NCBI RefSeq assembly: GCF_024227435.1
Contig: NZ_CP100445.1
Span: 3,841,369 to 3,905,368, forward strand
Source: Natrinema caseinilyticum
GTDB taxonomy: Archaea > Halobacteriota > Halobacteria > Halobacteriales > Natrialbaceae
DNA: 64,000 nucleotides
Direction of reading: 5' to 3'
Positions 8,567 to 17,563 of this stretch are shown one piece after another. A model generated the notes under the pieces. It was not told where the DNA came from, did no database searches, and saw only the letters and a program-made list of their open reading frames with translations. The position numbers and the translations under genes were made by a program. Each line of letters opens with the position of its first letter. The stretch's first letter is position 1.

Positions 8567-8711
8567 AAATAGGTGCCCGCCGACGCCGGGTTCCCGATCA
8601 CGACCGGTCGCGCTCGAGCCCGGTTTCACGGTTTCGGACGACCCCGCCCGACACAGAACGAGTCCGCCGCTACTCGAAACGGATTCGCGGCCGCTCGGTG
8701 TGGGTTCCCGG

Positions 8712-9491
8712 CTACTGGACGACCCCATCGGGGGTGACGGGCTCGAGGCCGGCCTCCTCGACGAACCCGGTGAGAAAGCCGATGCGATCGGGAATCTCTC
8801 CCGGGCGATGGGAGTCGGTGCCGACGGTCACGGCCACGTCGTGTTCGCGCAGCACGGACAGGAAGGGATCGGACGGGTGGACGACCTCGGCATCGGACAG
8901 GGCTCGTCCGGCGTTGATCTCCGGAACGGTTCGGGAGTCGGAGAACGCCCGTGCCACCCGTCTGTAGTGTGCGTCCGTTGCACGCCCCCGTAACGGCGGG
9001 GTCCGCTCGAGCAGATCGACGTGAGCCGCGATATCGAACAGTTCGGACTCGACGAGTGTGACCAGTTTCTCGAAATACTCGTCGACGACCGCGTCGCGCT
9101 CGGCCTCGGTCATCTCCGCGAAATGTGATGCGACCTGGACGTTCTTCCCGTCGACGTCGTGGACGCTCCCGATCGCGTACTCAAATCCGGCCTCGGAAAG
9201 AAACGCGTCGATCGCGGCCTCGTCGCGCGGGTCGTAGTCCATCTCGACGGCGTCGTAGATCTCGAGACCGAACTCCTCCCGCAGTCGCTCGATCCCCCGG
9301 CGGCGGCGTTCGTGGGTGAGATCGAGATTGAACCCGTATACGCTCCGCATCGATTCGTGGCGGTCGCGTGTGGCCACGTTGCAGTGGTCGGCGATACCCA
9401 CACCCTCGAGACCCGCCGATTCTGCGGCCCGGATCATCCCTCTGAGGAAGTCGCCGTCCGAGTAGTTCGAGTGGACGTGAAAATCCCGCAT
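8712..9491 (-). CDS. PHP-domain phosphoesterase
   Basis: 259 residues. All the metal-binding motifs of the PHP family are visible: DFHVHSNYSDGD at the N-terminus, GIADHCN, a Glu in DAVEMDYDP, AIGSVHDVDGKN, DIAAHVDLLER, and TVGTDSHRPGEI near the C-terminus. The family hydrolyses phosphate esters with a trinuclear metal centre. The closest named enzymes are HisK-type histidinol phosphatases and polymerase-associated PHP proteins. It stands alone, convergent with the OsmC fusion gene, so the substrate is unknown; histidinol phosphate is only one possibility. Confidence 0.85.
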   Translation of the reverse strand: MRDFHVHSNYSDGDFLRGMIRAAESAGLEGVGIADHCNVATRDRHESMRSVYGFNLDLTHERRRRGIERLREEFGLEIYDAVEMDYDPRDEAAIDAFLSEAGFEYAIGSVHDVDGKNVQVASHFAEMTEAERDAVVDEYFEKLVTLVESELFDIAAHVDLLERTPPLRGRATDAHYRRVARAFSDSRTVPEINAGRALSDAEVVHPSDPFLSVLREHDVAVTVGTDSHRPGEIPDRIGFLTGFVEEAGLEPVTPDGVVQ

Positions 9492-9582
9492 ACGTCGCCG
9501 ACCACGGGGGATGTATTAGTTGTTACGCTTACAGAACCGGGCTTCGAAACGGCGAAAACCGGTGGCAGAACGCCGACTCGAG

Positions 9583-10734
9583 CTATTCGCTCCGCGGGTT
9601 GCTCGGATGGTACTCTGTATCGTACTCACCGGGCCGGTCGTCGACGCGATCCGGATTGAGTCGACCGCTCAGAAGCATGAAGTCGACGAGCGTCAGCGCG
9701 AGCATCGCCTCGACGACGGGGACTCCTCGAGGCGGAAGGACGGGGTCGTGTCGACCGATGACCTTCTCTTCTTTGAGTTCGCCGGTCTCCCAGTCGGCCG
9801 TCTGCTGGGTTTTCGGAATCGAGGTCGGCGCGTGGAGCGTGACCTCGCCGTAGATCGGTTCTCCCGAGGAGATGCCGCCCTGAATGCCGCCGTGGTCGTT
9901 CTCGACCGGCGTCGGATTCCCCTCGTCGTCGAACTCCCAGTCGTCGTTTCGCTCTTTTCCAGTCCACTCGCGGGCCTCCCGACCGAGGCCGAACTCGAAC
10001 GCCGTCGTCGCCGGCACCGACATCATCGCCTGCCCGAGGCGGGCCGACAACGAATCGAACCGGGGCGCGCCGAGACCGACGGGGACGCCCCGTGCCTCGA
10101 AGTAGATGCTCCCGCCGATCGAGTCGCCTTTTTCCTGATACTCCTCGATCAGGGTTTGCATCTCCGCGGCCGTCTCGGGATGGCCACAGCGCACGTCGTT
10201 TTCCTCGGAGTGAGCGACGATCTCCTCGAAGCTCACCTCGGGAGCTTCGACGTCGCCGATCTGGTTGACGTGGGCTTTGAGTTCGATCCCCTGTTGCGAG
10301 AGCAGTTTCTTCGCGATCGCGCCCGCAGCGACCCAGTTTACGGTTTCCCGGGCGGACGAACGACCGCCGCCACCCCAGTTTCGCGTCCCGAATTTGGCCG
10401 AATACGTGAAGTCGCCGTGGCTGGGTCGCGGTGCGGTGATGAAGGGCTCGTACTTGCCCGACCGTGCGTCCTTGTTCTGGATCACCATCCCGATCGGCGT
10501 CCCGGTCGTGTAGCCGTCCTGTATTCCGGATTTGATCGAGACGGCGTCCGGTTCGCCGCGACTGGTCGTGATCATCGATTGGCCCGGTTTCCGGCGGTCG
10601 AGATCCTCCTGAATGTCCTCTTCGGAGAGTTCGAGCCCGGCGGGACAGCCCGAGACGGTACAGCCCATCGCCTCCCCGTGGCTCTCGCCGAACGTAGTCA
10701 CCTGGAAGAGGCGACCGAAGCGGTTGCCGTTCAT
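9583..10734 (-). CDS. aroC: Chorismate synthase
   Basis: 383 residues from the ATG at 10734, with the typical start MNGNRFGRLFQVTTFGESHG. It converts 5-enolpyruvylshikimate-3-phosphate to chorismate with reduced FMN, the last step of the shikimate pathway. Family motifs are GESHGEAMGC, the RKPGQSMITTSRGE region, GGGRSSARETVNWVAAGAIAK, and the C-terminal GRHDPVLPPRGVPVVEAML. The final 20 residues are an acidic tail usual in haloarchaea. aroA, which makes its substrate, lies 2.6 kb away on the same strand but is separated by unrelated genes. Confidence 0.97.
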   Translation of the reverse strand: MNGNRFGRLFQVTTFGESHGEAMGCTVSGCPAGLELSEEDIQEDLDRRKPGQSMITTSRGEPDAVSIKSGIQDGYTTGTPIGMVIQNKDARSGKYEPFITAPRPSHGDFTYSAKFGTRNWGGGGRSSARETVNWVAAGAIAKKLLSQQGIELKAHVNQIGDVEAPEVSFEEIVAHSEENDVRCGHPETAAEMQTLIEEYQEKGDSIGGSIYFEARGVPVGLGAPRFDSLSARLGQAMMSVPATTAFEFGLGREAREWTGKERNDDWEFDDEGNPTPVENDHGGIQGGISSGEPIYGEVTLHAPTSIPKTQQTADWETGELKEEKVIGRHDPVLPPRGVPVVEAMLALTLVDFMLLSGRLNPDRVDDRPGEYDTEYHPSNPRSE

Positions 10735-10868
10735 TACCCTGCTCTCTGGGACGCGGACACTTAGCCCTGCAGGATTCGGAGACGAAACGCTGCGCCGGAG
10801 CCCTCGGCTCAGCGGACGTTGCAAGTACCGCGTACAGCTATTTCAGGGACGCGCGCGTACACGTTTCA

Positions 10869-11240
10869 ATGGGCGACGAGCAGTTCGATCCCGATCCGTT
10901 CGCCCTGCGCACGGCGACCGGTGCGTTCCCGGTCGACGACGTGCTCCGTCTCTTCGCCGATCGACGCGCCCGCTACGCGGTCGTCTATCTCGCCGATCAT
11001 CCGACGCCGACGCTCGAGGAACTCGCCGACGTGATCGTCGCGAAGGACGCGAGCGTCGAGGGGACCATCGCCACACCTGCCGACCGTGATCGCGTTCGTA
11101 TTCGACTCTATCACACGATACTTCCCAAACTCGAGTCGCTGGGGTTCATCACGTACGACGGCGAGACGAACGCCGTCACTGAAACCGACATCCCGCCGGC
11201 GGTGATCGACGCCCTGGGGGTGACCGACAGACCGCCATGA
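10869..11240 (+). CDS. DUF7344-like winged-helix protein
   Basis: 123 residues. The core reads VDDVLRLFADRRARYAVVYL, then a helix pair TLEELADVIVA and YHTILPKLESLGFITYD. This is the arrangement of the haloarchaeal DUF7344 domain, a small winged-helix module that often accompanies sensor or signalling genes. Its stop overlaps the start of the DICT gene (ATGA at 11237), so the two proteins are translationally coupled and probably act together. DNA binding is inferred from the fold, not shown. Confidence 0.8.
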   Translation: MGDEQFDPDPFALRTATGAFPVDDVLRLFADRRARYAVVYLADHPTPTLEELADVIVAKDASVEGTIATPADRDRVRIRLYHTILPKLESLGFITYDGETNAVTETDIPPAVIDALGVTDRPP

Positions 11241-11968
11241 ACTCGCTCGGAGCGGTCATCGAGTCGATCGAACGACGACGGAAAACGCTCGAAGTTCACA
11301 CCGACGACGATGCGGTCGTTGCGGAACTCAGACGCCAGTTCGAGACGCGGAACGTGGTTCTCGTTCACCGCTCGCTCGGGTCGCTCGACGAGGCCGGATT
11401 CGTCATCGTCCGGGACACGGACGATGAGTTCCGCGGCGCGCTGGGGATCGACCAGTTTCGGGCTCTCCTCTCGCCGCGAACTCATCCGCCGTGGAAACTC
11501 GCCGAAACCGAGCAGGACCGATCGGAGCTCTTCGATTTCCTCGAGAACACGTTGTTTACGTCCTACAGCCGTCGGCAGATGCTGGCGACGGCCCGCGAGA
11601 TCGAAGAGCGAGCGTGGCGCATCAGCTCCGGCAGTCTCTATACCGGATTCGAACGGGCGCGGGCGTTCGCCGCACAGAGAGAGGTCTACGACCGCCTGGG
11701 AAGCCACGGATCGCTCGCGGTGACGGTGTTCTTCGACGATGCGTGGGACGCGTCCGTCCCGGAGGGTGTGACGGTGGTGACCGAACCGAATAGCGAACTC
11801 GGCGAGTACTGGTTCGTGGTGTTCGACGGCGGCGGCAACGAACTCGAATCCTGTGCGTTACTCGCCGAAGAACGGCGACCGGGGGAGTACTACGGGTTCT
11901 GGACGTACGATCCGACGATCGTTCGGGAACTCGTCTCGCACCTCGAGACGACCTACGACATCGGGTAG
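11237..11968 (+). CDS. DICT-domain sensory protein
   Basis: 243 residues with the features of DICT domains, often linked to diguanylate-cyclase and two-component systems: TLEVHTDDDAVVAELRRQFE, a central TSYSRRQMLATAREIEERAW helix, LAVTVFFDDAWDASVP, and ELGEYWFVVFDGGGNELESCALLAEE near the end. It has no catalytic or membrane segments. Haloarchaea commonly pair such proteins with small HTH proteins, as here, where the start overlaps the DUF7344 stop by 4 bases. A role as input domain for the neighbouring HTH protein is an inference from coupling. Confidence 0.82.
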   Translation: MNSLGAVIESIERRRKTLEVHTDDDAVVAELRRQFETRNVVLVHRSLGSLDEAGFVIVRDTDDEFRGALGIDQFRALLSPRTHPPWKLAETEQDRSELFDFLENTLFTSYSRRQMLATAREIEERAWRISSGSLYTGFERARAFAAQREVYDRLGSHGSLAVTVFFDDAWDASVPEGVTVVTEPNSELGEYWFVVFDGGGNELESCALLAEERRPGEYYGFWTYDPTIVRELVSHLETTYDIG

Positions 11969-12080
11969 AAGAGTGAGGGCCCCGGTGTGTCGGCCGAGCC
12001 AGCCGCGTTCGGTCGCCGTTTCGCGGACGCCTCGGCGACGACCGCTCGTGTGAGACGATCGGTTCGCCCGGAGGACCGGA

Positions 12081-13223
12081 TTACGGGAGCTCGAACTCGA
12101 TCGCAGCTCCCTGGCCGAAGCCGACGCACTCGGTCGCGATTCCGCGATCGACGCCGCGGCGGTTCATCTCGTGAACGAGCGTCACCGGAAGACGTGCCCC
12201 CGAACACCCGAGCGGGTGGCCGATGGCGATCGCGCCGCCGTTGACGTTGAGTTGCTCGTCCGGGATGCCGAGTTCGCGCTGGGAGTACAGCGTCTGGCTG
12301 GCGAACGCCTCGTTGATCTCGACCAGTCCGTAGTCGTCGATCTCCCGACCGGCGCGTTCGAGGAGTCCCTCCGTCGCCGGAACCGGTCCGACTCCCATTA
12401 TCGTGGGGTCGACGCCCGCGACGTAACTCGTCCCGACCTCTGCGAGGATCTCGAGATCGTTCTCGGCCGCGAAGTCGCGACTGGTCAGCAAGACGCCGGC
12501 GGCACCGTCGGCGATCTGTGAGGCGTTGCCGGGCGTGACCGTCCCGTCCTCTTTGAAGACCGTCGGGAGATCGGCGAGCGTTTCGGAGGTCGTTCCGGGA
12601 CGCAACCCCTCGTCTTCGTCGTGGACGCCGTCGTCCGTTTCGAGCGGGACGATCTCGTCGTCGAACCGGCCCTCCTCGGTGGCTTCGACCGCGCGTTGCT
12701 GGCTGCGCGCGCCGTACTCGTCCTGTTCCTCGCGAGAGATATCGTACTTCTCGGCGACCTTTTCGGCGGTCATCCCCATCGCCAGGTTGCGCATTCCGTA
12801 TTTCTCCTCGAGACCGGGGTACAGATCGCCGCTGTCACCGCCCCCCATCTTGACGCGGCTCATGCTCTCGACGCCGCCGGCGATGACCGCCGAGTGGCGG
12901 CCCGCGGCGATCGAATCGGCGGCGCTGATGATCGCTTGCGCGGAGGACGCACACTGTCTGTCGACGGTCGTCGCCGGAACTCCTTCCCCGAGCTCGGAGA
13001 AGAGCGCGATCTGTCGTGCGATGTTCGTCCGCTGTTCCGAGCGCTGCTGGGCGCAGCCCCACATCAGGTCGTCGACGTGCTCCCCGGCGAGCCCCGTCTC
13101 GGCGAGCATCTCGTTGACCAGCGGAATCGAGAGGTCTTCGCTCCGGATGTCCGTGAGCGCACCGTCTTCTCTTCCCTGAGCTGTTCTAACAGCGCTAACG
13201 ATTACCGGCGTATTGCCTGACAT
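12081..13223 (-). CDS. Acetyl-CoA C-acyltransferase (thiolase)
   Basis: 380 residues covering a full thiolase. The nucleophile is in [11 protein letters not shown] (about residue 90), the glycine-rich [13 protein letters not shown] lies mid-chain, and the C-terminal catalytic block [22 protein letters not shown] carries the second active-site His and Cys. It condenses two acetyl-CoA or cleaves 3-oxoacyl-CoA in beta-oxidation, ketone or PHA metabolism. It stands alone, with neither a DUF35/OB-fold partner nor an hmgS gene next to it, so a catabolic role is slightly favoured. Start [17 protein letters not shown] is standard. Confidence 0.93.
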   Translation of the reverse strand: MSGNTPVIVSAVRTAQGREDGALTDIRSEDLSIPLVNEMLAETGLAGEHVDDLMWGCAQQRSEQRTNIARQIALFSELGEGVPATTVDRQCASSAQAIISAADSIAAGRHSAVIAGGVESMSRVKMGGGDSGDLYPGLEEKYGMRNLAMGMTAEKVAEKYDISREEQDEYGARSQQRAVEATEEGRFDDEIVPLETDDGVHDEDEGLRPGTTSETLADLPTVFKEDGTVTPGNASQIADGAAGVLLTSRDFAAENDLEILAEVGTSYVAGVDPTIMGVGPVPATEGLLERAGREIDDYGLVEINEAFASQTLYSQRELGIPDEQLNVNGGAIAIGHPLGCSGARLPVTLVHEMNRRGVDRGIATECVGFGQGAAIEFELP

Positions 13224-13246
13224 TGTATACCAACATTTTCTGCGGA

Positions 13247-13255
13247 CATAAATAG
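13247..13255 (-). promoter_or_regulatory. TATA-like promoter of the thiolase gene
   Basis: CTATTTATG on the minus strand, 24-32 bp before the ATG at 13223, in an otherwise GC-rich gap. This spacing predicts a leaderless mRNA. Confidence 0.5.
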
Positions 13256-13319
13256 CTACTCGCTCCGGAAAGTTCTCACTCGAATCGATGAACGGACGGT
13301 GCGCTCGCGGATCGGAGCG

Positions 13320-14618
13320 CTACCCCTGTCGCTCGAGTCCGGCGCCCAGGTCCTCGAGCATCTCGAAGAAGCCGGGGAACGAAACGTCGACGTGTTCGGC
13401 CCCCTCGACGGTCGTCTCACCGGTTGCGACCAGTCCCGCGAGCGCGAGCGCCATGATGATCCGGTGGTCGTCGCGTCCCGAGACGGTCGCCCCCTCGAGT
13501 TGCGAGTCGCTCCCGTGGATCGTCAGGGAGTCGGGCTCTTCGGTCGTTTCGACGCCCATCTTTCCGAGCTCCTCGGCCATCGCGCTCACCCGGTCCGTCT
13601 CCTTGTATCTGACGTGCTCGGCGTCGACGATCTCGGTATCGCCCTCGGCGACCGCGCCGAGCGTCGCGATCGTCGGCAGGAGATCCGGCGTGTCCTCGAC
13701 GGAGACGCGGGTCCCGGACAGCGGTGCCGATACGACGTCGATCGACCCCTCCTCGCGGTTCCAGTCGACGTCCGCGCCCATCCGGTCGACGATGTCGACG
13801 ATGGCGCTGTCGCCCTGCGCGCTCGGATGGGCCCCCTCGATGCGGACGCCCGTCCCATCCCCGCCGGCGATCGCACCCGCGGCGAGCGGATACGAGATCG
13901 ACGAGAAGTCCCCGGGGACCGCGTACTCCCCGCCTGCGGGCGCGTAGGACTGCCCGCCAGCCACGACGAAGCCGTCGTCCGTTTTTCGCGCGTCGACCCC
14001 GAAATCCGCGAGCACCTCGAGCGTGATGTCGACGTACGGCGCCGATTTGAGTTCCGTCTCCAGATCGATCGCGATCCCGTCGTCGGTGACCGCACCGGCC
14101 ATCAGTAACGCGGTGATGTACTGGGAGGAAACGTCACCCGGAATCGACACCTCGCCGCCGGACAGCGGCCCGGTGACGACCAGCGGAGCCTGTCCGTTCC
14201 CGCGCGTGCTGTACGCGTCGACTCCGAGGTCGGCGAGGGCGGAGAGCAGCGGGCCCTGGGGCCGCGACCGAAGGGATTCGTCGCCGGTCAGCACAGAGGT
14301 GCCGTCGGCCAGCGCCGCGGCGGCGGTGACGAGGCGCATCGTCGTGCCGCTGTTCGCGCAGTCGATGACGTCCGCAGGCACGTCGGGCCGGCCGTCGAAG
14401 CCCTCGACGTCGAGGGTTCCGGTTTCTCGTCGGTCGACCTCGCCGCCGAACAGAGTCACTGCGCGAGCGGTCGCTTGCGTGTCTGCGCTCCAGAGCGCGT
14501 CCCGCACGGTCGCCTCGCCCGCGAAGCCCGCCGCGAGGATCGCCCGGTGGGTGTAGCTCTTCGAGGGCGGCGCACGCGCCGACCCCGAGACGCTCGAGGG
14601 CGTGATAGTGACGTTCAT
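13320..14618 (-). CDS. aroA: 3-phosphoshikimate 1-carboxyvinyltransferase (EPSP synthase)
   Basis: 432 residues. It transfers the enolpyruvyl group of PEP to shikimate-3-phosphate, the step before chorismate synthase. The hallmark motifs are present: [15 protein letters not shown] at the N-terminus, the PEP-binding [24 protein letters not shown], a [16 protein letters not shown] region and [19 protein letters not shown]. Length and organisation are normal. It probably forms its own transcript; the 96-bp gap to the thiolase gene downstream contains no obvious shared element. Confidence 0.96.
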   Translation of the reverse strand: MNVTITPSSVSGSARAPPSKSYTHRAILAAGFAGEATVRDALWSADTQATARAVTLFGGEVDRRETGTLDVEGFDGRPDVPADVIDCANSGTTMRLVTAAAALADGTSVLTGDESLRSRPQGPLLSALADLGVDAYSTRGNGQAPLVVTGPLSGGEVSIPGDVSSQYITALLMAGAVTDDGIAIDLETELKSAPYVDITLEVLADFGVDARKTDDGFVVAGGQSYAPAGGEYAVPGDFSSISYPLAAGAIAGGDGTGVRIEGAHPSAQGDSAIVDIVDRMGADVDWNREEGSIDVVSAPLSGTRVSVEDTPDLLPTIATLGAVAEGDTEIVDAEHVRYKETDRVSAMAEELGKMGVETTEEPDSLTIHGSDSQLEGATVSGRDDHRIIMALALAGLVATGETTVEGAEHVDVSFPGFFEMLEDLGAGLERQG

Positions 14619-14932
14619 GGTCGCTCTGTCGTGTGGGCCCGCCTTACCGATACCGATCCCCGCACTGGTACGGATTCTCGGCCCGGTGCCGACGCTGGAG
14701 CGTCAGAATCGATCCGTCTCGAACGGGAGCGACGACCCCACCTCGAGCGGCGGTACCTGAATCGACACCACCGTCTCTCGGCGGTCGCGCGCTCGAGAGT
14801 CCGGAATTCGGTATCCGAACCCAGGGGCTTCTCCGCAGGCCGCCGCACCCGCGGGTTCCTCCGTAGGCCGCACCGATCGATTGCGGGGCGGGCCACTGGG
14901 GAAATTTGGTCCGCGTCGCCGTATGGGAGACC
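14619..14932. other. Intergenic region between aroA and the UspA gene
   Basis: 314 bp between divergent genes. No convincing reading frame. It holds a short imperfect direct repeat (CCGCAGGCCGC near 14835 and CCGTAGGCCGC near 14862). A weak AT box (GGGAAATTTGG near 14900-14910) at the right distance for the UspA start is also present. Confidence 0.3.
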
Positions 14933-15379
14933 ATGACCACACGAGTTCTGGTCGCGTTCGACGAATCTACGCAAGCGAACATCGCGTTACGGTACGCCCT
15001 CTCGACGCACCCCGGTGCGGAGATTCACGTGCTTCACGTGAACGATCCGGAGGAGTGGTACCGGAACGAGGACCTGAACGAGTTCTACCCCGAGGATTCG
15101 TACGAAAAGTCACTGGAAGCAGCGGAATCGCTTCTGGAGCGGGCCGAAGGGATCGCACGCGAGTCCGACGCGGACGCGGACGTACGGACGGTGTCGCTCG
15201 ATGGGGACGCAGCGTCCACCATCGTGACGTACGCGGAGGACCACGACGTCGATCACATCGTCGTCGGTAGTCACGGGCGCGAGGGACTGGTTCGATATTT
15301 ACTCGGAAGCGTCGCCGAGCACGTCGTTCGACGGTCGCACGTCCCCGTGACGGTCATCAGAGAAGAGCGATCCTCGTGA
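14933..15379 (+). CDS. Universal stress protein (UspA family)
   Basis: 148 residues starting TTRVLVAFDESTQANIALRYA, the Rossmann-like first strand of Usp proteins. The ATP-binding signature lies near the C-terminus as VVGSHGREGLVRYLLGSVAEHVVRRSHVPVTVI, a complete G-2x-G-9x-G(S/T) motif. It is therefore expected to bind ATP, unlike UspA proper. A WYRNEDLNEFYPEDSYE insertion in the middle is longer than in bacterial members. The upstream ATG at 14906 is not used because it would add nine unconserved residues across the promoter. Confidence 0.9.
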   Translation: MTTRVLVAFDESTQANIALRYALSTHPGAEIHVLHVNDPEEWYRNEDLNEFYPEDSYEKSLEAAESLLERAEGIARESDADADVRTVSLDGDAASTIVTYAEDHDVDHIVVGSHGREGLVRYLLGSVAEHVVRRSHVPVTVIREERSS

Positions 15380-15456
15380 GAGAGACGGCCGTCTCCGCGC
15401 GGCCCGACAGTCCCCCGAAAACCGACGCCGCGTACGAATCGGTGACGTGAACGATT

Positions 15457-15861
15457 TCACGCCCGCGCATCGGGGAGCCGTTGGAAGGCCTGTCGACCGC
15501 AGGCCCACGATCCGATCGCCCCACCGATCGCGCCCGGGGTAGCGTAGAACGCGAACAGGAACACGCCGACGGCGAGCACGCCGAACTCCGGGACGAACCC
15601 CGCGAAGAAGAACGTCGCGAACGTGACGACGACCAGGTTGAGAAGCGACGCGAAGACGGTCATTAGTCCGCCGTGGACGGCCCCGGAAACGACCGTGCCA
15701 CCGGCGAGAAAGCCGGTGACGATACCGCCGAGGACACCGATGATAATCCACGAAAACGTCAGGATCATCGGGTTTATCGCGACGACCAACCGGCCCCTGA
15801 TGACCGCGACGACCACAACGAGGAGTAGTCCGATCAGTATCGCTCTCCAGTCGATATCCAT
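15457..15861 (-). CDS. DUF5518 membrane protein
   Basis: 134 residues from the ATG at 15861, beginning MDIDWRAILIGLLLVVVVAVI. Four hydrophobic helices can be seen, with glycine-rich turns (GVLGGIVTGFLAGG and GAIGGAIGSWACG). This matches haloarchaeal DUF5518 proteins, whose function is unknown. Longer starts give an unconserved tail. It is convergent with the UspA gene, 77 bp apart. Confidence 0.72.
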   Translation of the reverse strand: MDIDWRAILIGLLLVVVVAVIRGRLVVAINPMILTFSWIIIGVLGGIVTGFLAGGTVVSGAVHGGLMTVFASLLNLVVVTFATFFFAGFVPEFGVLAVGVFLFAFYATPGAIGGAIGSWACGRQAFQRLPDARA

Positions 15862-16371
15862 GCGGCCTGCTACCGTATCGAAGCGGATAACCCCCTCTTC
15901 AGAATTTTCGAAATGTGAGCCCCAGTTGATGTGACCGGTGATCGTGCCGACAAAGCATCTTCCACCGTGTTCCGTCGCCGGACGCCTCGAAACTACCCGT
16001 CGGGTCATATCGTGTCGGCGGACGCGACGACCCGGTGTACCGAGCGTGGATTCACGAGCCCCCAGTCGCTCATCGTGTGCCGACTCTGGTGGAAGAACTG
16101 GGAGTCGGAAGCGAACACGACCGACGACGTCGGTGTCGGATTACCGTTCTCCGAGTAATGTTCCCAATTTGACAATCACTGTAGATTTAAGGGTTTGCTC
16201 GAGGTATCGTCTCTCGGAAGAACCCACCCATCGCGGGCTACTCGACGGTTGCGGGGGTCTGACGAGGACGTCAGTTATCCTTCGATTGGATTGGAAAAGG
16301 GAATTAATGAGTGACAGTATGGCAGTACCTGGGCCTCTCGATACGTCGGGCACTGGCAGTGGTGTCCAACC
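15862..16371. other. 510-bp intergenic region with no clear gene
   Basis: Between the divergent DUF5518 gene and the first AI-2E permease. Several short frames are open, but none has recognisable sequence or typical halophile composition. An AT-rich patch (about 16160-16195) and AAGGGAATTAATG near 16300 may serve the downstream permease. A 22-codon frame starting near 16307 ends by overlapping the permease ATG (stop at 16373-16375) and could be a leader peptide. Confidence 0.35.
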
Positions 16372-17400
16372 ATGACCGAAGACGGCACCGACTCTTCGAT
16401 CACCTTCCTTCGGATTCTCCTGCTAGTCTTCGGTACGCTGTCCGTGGTTCTCGTATTGCCGTTCCTGCAGTTTGTACTGGCCGGTGGATTGCTGGCGTAT
16501 CTCGTCGCACCGGTAAACGCCCGACTGTCGGACCGACTCGGGGCGACTGCCGGTGCGGTCGGTACACTCCTCGCCACGGTGGTCGTCGTTCTCGTCCCGC
16601 TCCTCGTCGTCGTCGTCGTCGCAGTGGATCAGGCAGTCTCGGTGGCGAGCGGTGCCGAACTCCCCGACGCCGCGGCCGTCGAAGCCATCGTCCAGGATCG
16701 GTTCGGAGCGGATGCGGACCTTCAAACCCTGCTCGAGCCGTTCTCCGGCGCGGTCGAAACCGGTCTCCGCGGCGTCGTGGGCGGGATCATCGGCATCGTC
16801 GGCGGGATTCCCGCGTTCGTCGTGGGCGCTGTCGTCTTCCTGTTCACCTTCTACTACCTCCTGCGAGACGGCGACGCGTTCATCGCCTGGCTACGGACGG
16901 CCGCCCCGCTCGAACCGGACGTGATGGACGAACTCCTGGGTAACACCGACGACCTCCTCTGGGCTGCAGTGGTGGGCAACGTTATCGTCGCCGGCTTGCA
17001 GGCGATTCTGACCGTTCTCGCCTTCATCGTCATCGGTTTCGACAGCATCGTCTTCTGGGGCGTGATCACGTTCGTTCTGTCGCTACTCCCGCTCATCGGA
17101 GCGTCGATCGTCTGGATTCCGGCTGTGATCTACCTCGTCGTCGTGGGGAGCATTCCGGCGGCGGTGGGACTACTCGTGTACGGGACCGTCGTCATCAGCG
17201 GCTCGGACAACGTCGTCCGACCGCTCGCGATGCAGCGCGGTACGCGCCTCAATCCGGGCATTCTCGTCATCGGCATCCTCGGTGGCGTCGCCGTCTTCGG
17301 GTTCCTCGGCCTCTTCGTCGGGCCCGTTCTGATCGGACTGGCCAAAACCATCGTCGACTTGCTCGTGGAAGCCCGCGGCGAATCGAGCAGGTCCGAATAG
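16372..17400 (+). CDS. AI-2E family transporter (first of a tandem pair)
   Basis: 342 residues with the AI-2E/PerM layout: two N-terminal helices, a helix hairpin, a less hydrophobic central segment (about 105-150, DAAAVEAIVQDRFGAD), then five C-terminal helices ending with the motif GGVAVFGFLGLFVGPVLIGL. The family includes the TqsA autoinducer-2 exporter and sodium or proton antiporters. Quorum-sensing transport is not implied here. Its paralogue begins 163 bp downstream on the same strand. Confidence 0.88.
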   Translation: MTEDGTDSSITFLRILLLVFGTLSVVLVLPFLQFVLAGGLLAYLVAPVNARLSDRLGATAGAVGTLLATVVVVLVPLLVVVVVAVDQAVSVASGAELPDAAAVEAIVQDRFGADADLQTLLEPFSGAVETGLRGVVGGIIGIVGGIPAFVVGAVVFLFTFYYLLRDGDAFIAWLRTAAPLEPDVMDELLGNTDDLLWAAVVGNVIVAGLQAILTVLAFIVIGFDSIVFWGVITFVLSLLPLIGASIVWIPAVIYLVVVGSIPAAVGLLVYGTVVISGSDNVVRPLAMQRGTRLNPGILVIGILGGVAVFGFLGLFVGPVLIGLAKTIVDLLVEARGESSRSE

Positions 17401-17563
17401 CGGGCATGCGAGCAGCACACCTCTTTACGACCATCGATCGCGTTTCGGGATCCCCCGTCTCGCTCGACCGATCACCGCCGTATCGGCGTTTGAAATACCG
17501 AACCCTGATAATTCAGTACGAGTGTGCAATTTCGTTAATAGTGTTTCCGTGGTATCAGTACCC

